Source: Hippopus hippopus | Taxonomy: Eukaryota > Mollusca > Bivalvia > Cardiida > Cardiidae | Direction: 5' to 3' | Length of the DNA stretch: 64,000 nt | Assembly (NCBI GenBank): GCA_946811185.2 | Contig: OX328109.1 | Span: 40,222,129 to 40,286,128, forward strand | Shown here: piece after piece, positions 34,601 through 46,600 of the stretch | Numbering within the stretch: position 1 is the stretch's first letter | Layout: each line of letters opens with the position of its first letter | Program-made: the position numbers and the translations under genes | The notes under the pieces: generated by a model | Databases searched by the model: none | What the model was told of the DNA's origin: nothing | The model's input: the letters and a program-made list of their open reading frames with translations, nothing else

Positions 34601-37600
34601 TTAGTGACGTTTTAACAGCATATGTCAAAATACGTAAGTCAATGCACCTACGCATGTGTTTCCTGGCTTTCTCACACCAGTACTTACACAAATATCTTTC
34701 CAAGTCACTGACTACCAGGTATTTTTTCCACATGCATCAGAGGTGAAAAATCACTGAAAAAAAGGTTTGCTCAACTGATTATGAAACCCACAATCACCAG
34801 GTTACACACCAGGAACCCACTTTTCATCACATTATGTAACTACTCTTGTTTTCAATGGAATAGATTGATATTTCCTATCTCACACATGTGTGAGATTAGC
34901 ATAATGTGATTGGTTTTATATGCCATACTTTTTCAACATAGCCTACCTAGATTTCCCTATCTAGTCATGTTTCAGTTTTAATGATTGTGATCTTTATCTT
35001 TAGATCTAACATGAAGTGCATGTATTTGTATGTAGGATTCTGTGGTCTTCTAATTGAAAAGAATTATAACTGTTGAAATTATTGCCAGTATTTTCTCCTT
35101 AGCCCATAGTATTTCAGAGAGCCCTCTTCAGGGCTGTTGAAATGGAGGATTGTGCAATTTAGCTTGTTAATGCAAATTATAAACACTTTACTCTCATTGT
35201 AGGTTTTATAGCGTTGTATGTTGTGTACGTACTAGTGGTTGTGATTGGTCGATGGATTTATACAAGACGTCGTCGAGATAATACCGGGTCTACAAGTAAG
35301 TATGCATGATTGACTAGAACATGTTAACATCATGGTTTGTTTGCCTGTGTCTTTTTTTGCAATTCTGTCACTTCATGTAGCACTTCGGGTTGTAAATATC
35401 TGGTGAGTTGTATGACTTGTTTATTTGTTTGTTTATTTGTTTTTCTAACATTTATTTGTTTTTCTAATGGTCCTATTTACATTATTGCTTGTGTAAATCT
35501 TGTTCATAGTTTGTTTGTTTGAAGCTCTGTAGTTGTGAGTGACATTGTTGCATGCTGACTTTTTAGAGAAAATTGACTCTATACTAAACAACAATAATGT
35601 AGACTTGTCCAAATTGAAAGCATTTGCAGTCAACAAATGAAAAGATGCTTAAAGGATTGAATCTTTTTAAAGTGTAGAAAACATTGTGGGAAAAGGAGAA
35701 AATGCCAGTTACCAGCATTTTCTCCTTTTCCCACAATGTTTTCAATAGCCTTCTCCCTCAGAGTCATTAAAACTAGAGATTGTGTGGTAAACGGTTATCT
35801 AAGTTGGTACATAATTGTTCAAGTTGGATTTTTTGCATGTTTACTTTCTTTGTGTTTACACTTTCGTCTACTTGCAACATATTCTTTGAAAACATTTTGG
35901 AAAATGGAGAAATAGCTGGTCATGAGCATTTCTTTCATTTCTCACAATGAATTCTACACTATCAAAGAACTACAGCTCATTTGTACTTATTTCAAGTTTT
36001 TCATCTGCAGTGAATATGAATGTGGAGAAATCAACAATTTTGTTGTTTGGGAAAGGGTTAACTCCGTACTACACAAGCAAAATGTAGACTTTTCTAAATT
36101 GTAAGCATTTGCAGACGACAATGTAAATTAGGCTCAAACGATGGAATTTGTCTTCGATAGGGTAAAAAGAAAACATTGTGAGAAAAGGAGAACAATGCTG
36201 CTTACCAGCATTTTCTTCTTTTTTGCTCCACTCATGGCCCTGTGTTTGTTGCGCGTTCTTGTGTCTGTGTGTCTGTCTGTACATGTGTGCGTTAACTTTT
36301 ATTTCAAACATCTACTCCTCTGAAACTGCTCATCCAATTTTGATGAAACTTTCACAGAAATGTTCTTACTAGAGCCTTCTACAGAATTCCTTCATAGAAT
36401 TTAATTCCAGGAAAAACACTGGTTCCACAATGTTTTCAAAAAGCGTCTTTCTCAGACTTGTTAACACTTGGGATTATGTGGATTTTATCTAATATAACAT
36501 TCCTTCATTTTTGTTTAACTCTTTACCGAACGACAAAATTTTACACCTTTGATATTGAAAGTATTGTGCAGACGGTGCAGACGAAAATTAAGTTCTCTTT
36601 AATAGTATTTTTTTGAAAGGGTATAAAACATTGTGGGAAAAGGAGAAAATGTCAGCATTACCAGTATTTTCTCATTTTCCCACACTGTTTTCAAAAGTCT
36701 TTTTCATGTGATTGTTTGGTAAAGGATTCATTGCATGTTTTCACTTTTTGCATGTCTTGCACATGTTTCAAACTTTTGTAGTGTGATAGTGTATTGTTAC
36801 TATGGTTACAGATATACAGGAACCCTCTGGGAGGGAGATTCTAAGTCCTTTTGACACAGGTAATAATACAGTGGCACCCATTTCTTTTTACCTATGTATT
36901 GTTTATTTAAATTTATAGCTCCATCCCCATCTCACTGTTCAGCATATCATTTGATGAATAAATGGATGTTTGTGTGTGTTTATGGCTGTAGGGGATGATA
37001 AAGTCTGAAAGTCTGTATCTATAAATGAGCCATGCTGTGGCATAAGGAGCCTTAATGCATCTACAGAATGCACGATACCAAGCAAGTCTTCACATCATTG
37101 GGGATCCATAAAATCAATTTTGTTTAACAACTGACTAATTCGGGAAAGATAATGGTCCTTGGATATACAGAAAGTTGACCGACCCATAGCAAAAAGTTTC
37201 GACCCATGTCAGCCTGTGCTGACTGCGCAGGCTGACATGGGTCGATACGTTTTGCAGGTGTATTTAGCCCCCCTTTTCATAGAGCATGGCTCAAATATAT
37301 TTACTAAAACTGTGAAGAATTATATGATGTTATCTCTTCTTTTACTTTTTTCCTTTTACACAGCGAAAGAATAACTTTTCTTGCAATGAAAAGTTTCAAA
37401 CTTTTCTACACTTTCTTCATCTTCGCTAGCCAAGGTGACGATCACTACGTGGATCTTATAAGATAAGATCCACGTAGTGATCGTCACCTTGGCTAGCGAA
37501 GATGCACTTTCTTTTGTGCAGTAATATGTTAGTGGTACTTTTGCATTTTTTGCAGACACTTACTTTTACATCATAAAATGAGGTGTGCACTTAACTGTTT

Positions 37601-40600
37601 TCTTGGTTGAGTGGTTTTATGATTGATTGTATGGTGTTTAACGCCATTTTCAATATCATTTCAATCATATTGCAGCAGGCAGTGCACCTGTTCATGCTTT
37701 CCTGGAGTTTCTTTTACCAGTACTCTGCACAATATTCTCTCCAAGCCACTTGTTGCTTTCCCATATAATCATCATCGAATGTTTTCTTGGAGTAAGAAAA
37801 TTTCAGTGACAAAATATCATAACTGATTTTTTGTCAATTACCATACTTGAGAAAAAAAATGTTTTAAATGAATTTGTCTTATATAAATTTGTTGTCGTTT
37901 TCATGAACTCCTAATCAAATGACAAAATTTTAAATTGTCTAAATTGAAAGTACTAATTTTGTAGAGGACAAAATGAAACATGAAATGAATAATGTAAATA
38001 TGAAATAGAAATTTTGTCTTTTAGAAAGGTAGAAAACATTTGGGGAAGGAGAACATGATGGTTACCCTTCTGGTAGTCCCCACAATCTTTCCAAAAGCCT
38101 GCCTCTTCAGGGTCGTCAAAACACAGGATTGTTTGCAAAAAGAGCTAAGCAAGAGGAAAATATTGGGACAGATCAAGTTGGTACAGAGAGATAGAAACAG
38201 TTTTTTTGCTTCAAAAATTACAATTACAGAATTACAAATTTTCAGATATATGGCTGTTGCAAAATGGTGATAAATTGTTCTTTTTCCAACAATGTTTTTA
38301 GTGACTGATAAGTGTAAGGACATGTTATTCTAGTAATGTGTTAATCCAAGGGGAGATGTTGAGGTCAGGTAGTGGGCGTTCTAACCCTTTATCAAACAAT
38401 CCCAACTTTTAACAACTCTGAAAAAGAAGCCTTTTGAAAACATCATGGGAAAAGGAGAAAATGCTGGTAACCAGCATTTTGTCCTTTACCCACAATGTTT
38501 TCTACCCTATCATAGACAGAAATCACCATTTGAGCTTCGTTCATTTTGTCGTCTGCAAATGCTTTCAATTGGTCCAGTCCAAAATTTTGTCGTTTTGTGA
38601 AGATTTCAGAGATAATATGTTAATTGGCTTTTTATATATCTTCAAATAATCATAGTACTGGATTAACAGTAATCTATGGGGATGGTTTGGACATCAGAAA
38701 ATGGGCATTTGATGGAGACAGTATAGTAACACTATTTTTCTTCATGTATTTTAGACATGAGCAATGAGCAAACATAAACCATTGTTTTCAAACTCTGACA
38801 TCATTTGCCTATGCGCAGTAAAAGCACAAACAATTCTTCTTTTTTACCCATAATGTTTTCAAAAGCTGCTAATTATTTGGTGACATAAACTCATACTTTT
38901 CTGGTTGAAAAGCATTCACAATAATGAATACCTTTTGATTAAAAAATAAATCCAGGGGGATAGCATAGGCATGAGAGAGTGGGTATTTAATAGGAACAGT
39001 ATGGTATTATTCAGTTTTTCTATATTTTAGACATGAATGGCGAACATCAACCATTGTTATCAAATCCTGACATTATCAGCCTATCAGCAGTGAGGGATGA
39101 GTCCCCATTAAAGGAGTTTTTAAGGAATATCAACCCCATTGATACAGACAGCTGGGGTGAAATGGGGCTCTTTAAGAAGATCTACGAAGTGTTCAAGGTA
39201 CTCTTTATTTGGAGTTAAATCTTTGCCAGACAATGCTGACTTTACGACCCCTGGGAAAAAAGCCTTTTGAAAACATTGTGGGAAAAGGATAAAATGCTGG
39301 TTGCCAGCATTTTCTCCTTTTCCCGCAATGTTTTTCCAATCAAAGAAAAATCACACCATTTGAGCCAAGTTGAAATTGTCGTCTGCAAATGTTTTCAATT
39401 TGGACCAGGCTAAGATTTTGTCCTCTGGTAGAGGGTTAAATCTTTGCTTAGCAATTTCATGTTGCTCTGACACGTAGAAAGAAGAGTTTTTGAAACATAT
39501 GGAAAGAAAGCTTTTGAAAACATTGTGGGAAAAGGAGAAAATGCTAGTTACCAGCATTTTCTCCTTTGTCCCATAATGTTTTCAGCCCTTTGAAAAACAA
39601 ATTCCTTCAATTTGACTACAGTTAAATTTTCATCAGCAAAATATTTAAATTACAAAAAAGTCTTAAATGTTTTTGTCTGATAAAGAGTTAGAATAACTCA
39701 TGAAAAAATACGTTGCTTTCATAATTATTCTGGATGAAGAACGGGCTGCACAGAACATGCTACATTTAGAGGATTTTTGTTTTTTTCGGTGAGAGGTCGA
39801 AATTTATTTCATCTTGTGAGCATCATCGGTAATATTTTCACACATTGCGCAGTGAAAAGAACAAATATTCTATTTATTTAATGCTTCTAACCCCTTTTTG
39901 TTGGGACTTTCATCAAAATCCAGAACACTTTTTTTCCTTGGTAATTCCCCATGGCGTACCCCCCAACGTAACATTTACAGTAAATTTCACAGGTCGTAAC
40001 CATGATTTATCAAACCTTATAATCCACCATTATTTCCCGAGAAACTACCAAAAAGCATGAAATAAAGTTTAATATTAGCACTGTCATGATCTTCTTTTAA
40101 TGCAATATTTTGTATGATATTTTACCACAAATAATTTATAGCTTGTTATTATTGGATTTGCTGAATGGATGAAGAATGTCAATACTATTCTTTTTGTAAT
40201 CTGAGAAAAAAAAAAGAAATATTTTTCTGACATACAACAAAAATTTAAATCAACCTTATTTTTATCCCTCCAGAGCCCCATCATGTTTTGTCTCATTCTG
40301 ACTGTACCAGTAGTCAACTATGGAGAAGAGAAACATCACTGGAACCGGCATCTATACTGTTTACAGTGCATACTGGGTCCCCTTTTCTCTGTGGCAGCAA
40401 CTAAAGGTATAGAGGGTTGATTCTATACAAAAGTACAGCTTGTTTTGGCCATATTTGGCCATGTTTTAAACTCAAAACCTGGCCATCTGATATGCAGAGA
40501 CATAATGACTCAGTTAATTAGATTGTAATTATGCAATTTAGAAAAATCAATCACGAGCAGTTGTTGAAATGCCCCTGCTATTGAATTAATACAACTCTCA

Positions 40601-43600
40601 AGCTATTTTACAGCTTATGTAAAATAAGGCTGAAAGTAGTACATAGATGGCTGCACTTGCCAAAGGCCAGCAAGCAATATTGTGTTTGTCTTGCAGCTAT
40701 CAATATGTCGGCCATTTCCCCTTAAATCTGGCTTGTTAGGGAAACTTTTTTTGCACAAGTCACTTGCAGCGAGTTTCAATATTTTAGGTGGCAGTATAGC
40801 CATTGATTAGTTCAATAGGGGTTGCATCTGATTTCTCATCTGATAATGTTTCATTCTGGACAAGAACAAAATTTTGTTGTTTGGTAAAAGCATATATGTT
40901 TTTCTTCTTGAAGTGACTTCAACATACTGGATGGTAGTTTTCCATTCCAGATGTTTTACTTTATTTCACAGAGATCACATTGAAATTGTCATCTTCAAAT
41001 GCTTTCAATATTGTCAAGTCCGCATTTTTAGCGGGCTAGTTTTGAAGAAAACATGGATGTATTGTCATAGCCCTTATGTCCCTTTTTTGACTTTGATTTT
41101 TACTGAAAGTCAATCTATTTCTAAAAGCAACTGCAGCCAAGCCTTGGCACCTGCATGCAGTGCTCTTGTATTTTTTTCTGTTTTTGGAAAAAGTTAACAA
41201 GAAGTTTTGTGCATTTCTAAATCAAAAACATTTGCAGATGACAAATTAAATGTGTCGCAAGTAATGGTAGTTGGCCATGGACAGTTAAAAACATTGTGGG
41301 AAAAGAAGAAAATGCTGATTACCAGCATTTTCTTCTTTTTTCACAAAAAGTTTCTTCTAAAAGTTAGTAAAAACATGAGTTTGTTTGGTAAGGGATTGAA
41401 GTAAATGTTTCTCTACTTGCAGTTGGTTTCAACATGCTTGGTGGCAGTTTTCCAGTGTGGGCTTTGACCCTTATTTTAGGCATTGCACTTGCTATGTTAG
41501 TGTTTTGTACCTCAAAAAATGAAACTCAGCCAAAATACCATGCAGTGAGTAAAGTTATTATTTAATTACAATTTTGTTCCTTCAGATTAAAAAAAAGTGA
41601 AGCAAAAAGCAGCAATTACCTGTGACAAGCTTGTGAAAAGCATCTTCTGCTTTTTTTTCCCCACATTTTTTGTCCATATAATTCAAGAAAAGTATATTCT
41701 TTTTCATCAAAGGCTTTTCTTTCACTTCATTTTTACATCAGATATTTAAGACAAAAGATATGCAAGAAGTCTGGTAGCCTTATTGTACAGGATATGCACC
41801 CACCCAGAGTCTACAGTGATATATTGATGTGTCTTCGGACAGAACAACTGTTATTTTTTTTTCTTGAAAATGTTTCTTATTCCCATTGTGTTACATTCAT
41901 ACTCAGAAGACAAAGTTTTAGACAGGTCAATTTTTAAAGCATATGTAGAAGACAAATCAAGTAAAGCTTAAAGGATGAGAATTATATTTGATAAGGAAGA
42001 AAAGATTGTGGTGGAAAAAAAAAGAAAGTACTTGTTACGTCCAATTTGTCCTTTACTCACTCTGTTTTCAAAAGATTTCTCCCTCAACATCCTGAATTCG
42101 CAGGATTGTCTGATAAAGTGTTTACTTTATGAATTTTTAGCTCATCTGTTTTCAAAGAAAACGTTGAGGTATTGTCGTAACCCTGGCGTTGTTATCTGCA
42201 TTGTTGTACTGGTGCAAAAAACTTTGACATTTTGTAATATCTCTGTTGTTAGTGAAGATATTTATTTCAAACTTGGACAAGTTGTTAACTGTGAAAAGGG
42301 AAAAGTATACAATAAGGGCAGGTAACTATCAAAAAATACTTTACAGAGTTATGCCACTTTTTGTACGCAGAATGTTCATTCAAAATCAAGCACTTGCAGC
42401 CAAGCGTTGGCATCTGTATGTGGTGCTCTTGTTCCATTTCAGGCATTTGCTTATCTAGGATTTGTTGTTGCTGTGATATGGATATACTCAATAGCCAATG
42501 AGATTGTCAACATTCTCCAGGTATTTCTGTCTTTACCAGACTCTTCAGACCCCTTGCCTAGTACTGGTGAAACCCAGGTAATACATGAATATGTGAGCTG
42601 TCGCTGTGACATGACTGAAATAATGTTGAAAATGGCGTAAAACACCATTCAATCTTTCTTTACCATACCCGGTAGCTCAGTTGGTAGCGTACAGGACTTG
42701 CGAACAGGGGTCACTGGTTAGATTTCTGGCTTGGCCAATTTCTTTCTGAGGATTAATGATAGTCATTGCCACAGGATTCATTCCTTTCTCACCACTGACC
42801 ATAGTATTGACAATGGCCATGTGGGAAAGCAGCCAGTGGCTTGGAAAGAATATTGTGCATAGTACTGGTAAAAGAAACTCCAGGAAAGCATGGATAGGGT
42901 CACTGGCCGCAGTAATATAACTGAAATAATGTGAAAAAGAGCATTAGACACCATTCAATTAATCAACAACATAAACGTTGACTTGTCCAAACTGAAAGCA
43001 TATGCAGATGACAATTAAAATGTGACTCAAATGATGGCATATGTCTTTGATACGGTAAACAATACTGTTGGCAAAGGAGAAAATGCTAACAGCATTTTCT
43101 CCCTTTCCCACAATTTTTCAAAAGGCTTCTCCTTTAGCGTCGTTAGAACTCGGAAAATGTTGTAAAGGGTTAATCTGTTGTTTGAGACATGCTCTGGCTA
43201 ATGGGGGTTTAATACATTACCAAACGACAAAATTTTAGGTTTGTCCAAATCGAAAGCATTTGCAGACGACAAAATAAAAGTGACTGAAAATTTGAAATTT
43301 GTTTTGTGAAGGGTAGAAAACATAGTGGGAAAAGGAGAAAATGCTGGTTACCAGCATTTTCTCCTTTTCCTACAATGTTTTCTAAAGGCTTCTTTCTCAG
43401 GGTCGTCAAAAGTAGGGATTGTGTGGTAATGGGTTAATACATTCCCGTTTTGTATTGTACCAAGCAAGTGATCCGAATTATGGATCCATAAAATCCATTT
43501 TGTCTCACAACCAACTGAATCATGAGGTAGACTGGTCCTTTGACATGCTGAAAATTGAGCAGTAGCAAAAAGTTTCAACCCAGGTCAGTCTGCAAAGGCT

Positions 43601-46600
43601 GACCTGGGTCGAAACCTGTTGCAAATGCATTAAACATGTTTTTCATAGAGCATGGTTCATTTCTTATGCATTACTACATACACATAACTTTTTGCTCAAG
43701 TGAAAAGTCCAGAGCCAACATCCTCTTGTTATACTTTAGGTATTTGCTTATACCCCCATTCCAATGGGCAGCGATTCTCCTATGCTTCAAAATTTTTGTC
43801 AAAACACAGTGAGTCGTGGGAGAAATGGCATGCAGTAGTAACGCCTTGATCGTAGTAGAAGCGTATTGGAAGCTTCATAATAGCCACTTTAAACCTCCAT
43901 TCCACTGAACGGAGATTACACTATGCTTCCCAATTTTAATAAAAGTGCCGTGAAGCATAGTAGGGTCAGCAACAGTGCAGTAGAAACGCTTTGATAGTAG
44001 TAGAAAGGTATCGAAAGCTTCATGATTGCCACTTCACGGCTTGTTTTGACCTTGCTTAAAATCGATCCATTTTCTTCGAAGGCCTATGGTCAACTGCTGA
44101 TATATAGAAACTTTCCAAAAACACAACAAGCGCAGCTCCTGTGCATAGGTCATAGTAAAGTCGCAGCAGCAATATAGTAAGCCTAAAATCTCATGCCGTA
44201 GGGAGAGTGTAGTAGAAGCATCTTGGAAGCAATGCAGAAGCGCAACAACGGCCTGACTGGATCATGACCAGTGCAGAGTGATTGTGATTGATACACACTG
44301 TAAGCAAAACGCTTAAGTCCCAAAATATTGCACATGTTGGTGCTTCTTCGGCGATTCGGAAGATTTTTGAGAAGCACCATGATCGCTGTGAGTGCAGTGG
44401 AATCGCCGCCCAACAGAATGGGGGTATAAATTAAGTTTCGTTATTCCTATGATATATGATATGAATAAAAAGACTTTTGAATGAGACTGTCAACATACTG
44501 CATATGTTTTCTTTTGCATTTTTTATTCCCAGGACAATAAAATTCAACTTATCTTGTTCTGTTGCGCAGGCTTTCAGGAGCTTATTTTCTTATGCGTATA
44601 CATGTAATTTTCCTTTTTCAGACATTTGGAATAGTGTTTGACATTAGTAATGCTATACTTGGGCTTACTCTGCTGGCCTGGGGTAACAGTATAGGTGGTA
44701 AGTATGAATCTGTCTTTCAAATACACTTGAGCCATGCACTGGGAAAAGGGGGTTTAATGAATCTCTGTGATGCATTACATCAAGCAAGTCATCACATGAT
44801 TATGTATCCATTAGATCCATTTTGTCTAACAATCAACTCAATTATGGTGAAAAATGGTCCTTTGACATGCAGAAAATTTACCAAAAGCAAAAGGGCAAGA
44901 CCCATGTCAGCTTGTGCAGACTGCGTTGGATGACATCGGTTGATACGTTTCACAGATGCATGAAACCCCCTTTTCACAGAGCATGGCTCTTGTATCTTTC
45001 CGACACATTTTCTGTGGTCAAGAAGGTCATCTCTTTCATTTAGCAGAGTTTGAAATTTGTGTTCCTCCATGGCCTGGTGGTTTCTTTATTGTTTTTTAAG
45101 GTTGCTTTCAAAAGTGATTTATTTACATCATGACAGGCAGAGCTCCTTTATTTGTTTCCCATTTCTTTTCCAGTACTTTTTACAGTATTCTTTCAAAGCT
45201 GCTGGCTGCTTTCCCATAGACACAAAAAATAGTCATCATGCTCAAAGCAAAATCTATCACTGACAAAGGAATAAATCTGAAAGATACTGACCAATACTTA
45301 GAAGTTGGACAGAGCTGGTTCAAGCGATGTATGCTGCTCACTGACCCACAGAGTTGGGCTGGCTAGAAAGGTACGACGTATGAAACCTGACACAAAAAAT
45401 AGTCATCATGCTCAAAGCAAAATCTATCACTGACAAAGGAATAAATCATGTCTCAAAGATACTGACCAATACTTAGAAGAAGTTGGACAGAGCTGGTTCA
45501 AGTGATGTATGCTGCTCACTGACCTACAGAGTTGGGCTGGCTAGAAAGGTATGACGTATGAAACCTTAACCCTTTACCAGATGACAACATTTTAGCCTTG
45601 TCCAAATTGAAAGCATTTGCAGACGACAAAATTTATATGGCACAAATGATGAGATTTGCATCAGGTAGTCTAAAACACATAGTGGGAAAAGGGAGAAAAT
45701 GCTGGTTACCAGCATTTTCTCCTTTTCCCACAATGTTTTCAAAAGGCCTTCTCAGGGTTGTTATCCCCCGCCAAAGGCAGAGGGATATAGTTTCAGCGTT
45801 GTCCGTCCATCCGTCCTTCAGTGTGTCCGTCTGGGAGAATATCTCCTATACCATTGGACGGAATTTCGTGAAACTTTATACATGTGTACAATAACCCATT
45901 CTGCCGATACACTTTTTTTTATTTTTTGATTTGATGAAAAATGGCCAACTGGGAGCGATTTTAAGTCACGCGTTCAAGTAAATTTTTCGGCGAGGGATAT
46001 CATTTCAATGAAATTGCTTGTTAAAACTCGGGATTATGGGGTAAAGGGATCAGAAGTTTCACTAGAAAAGGCATTTTTCTTGAGCCCTAATATTGGTAGG
46101 TGACAGGGCCACCATATCAATAAATAGGTGTACCATCAAAAGAAAAGAATTTATTTTGATGTTCTATTTTCAGATTTTATAGCAGACACTGTGATGGCCA
46201 GACAGGGTTTTCCCAGAATGGGAATTTCTGCATGTTTTGGTGGACCTTTGTTCAGTATCCTTTCAGAGAAACTTTCTTTATCCTAAACTCCTTGCGGGAT
46301 AACAAAATTTTGGACTTCTTGGAATTTGAGGCATTTGCAGACGTCCAATTAAATTTGCCTCAAATAGTATAATTTGTCATAGAAAGGGTAGGAAACATTG
46401 TGGGAAAAGGAGAAAATAAAGGTTGCAGGTTCACGTCCCAGGAATTGTGAATAGGTTTTGTTGTACATGTATTTTTGTGGTGTTTCTCTCAACTTAGAGT
46501 AAACAATTACATCCTGAAAAGATTTGTAAATCAAGTGCACTTTAAATATTTTGTTAGATCTTTCAAAGGGTAGAACACAAATTGTGAAAAAGAAAAGATG

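Noticed and set aside
40914..40975. A mutually exclusive alternative to NCLX exon 11
   Set aside because: A one-base deletion breaks the frame and there is no donor at the matching place.
44562..44933. A 123-codon frame continuing past NCLX exon 13
   Set aside because: It reads through the GTAAGT donor into a family C MITE. The exon ends at 44697.
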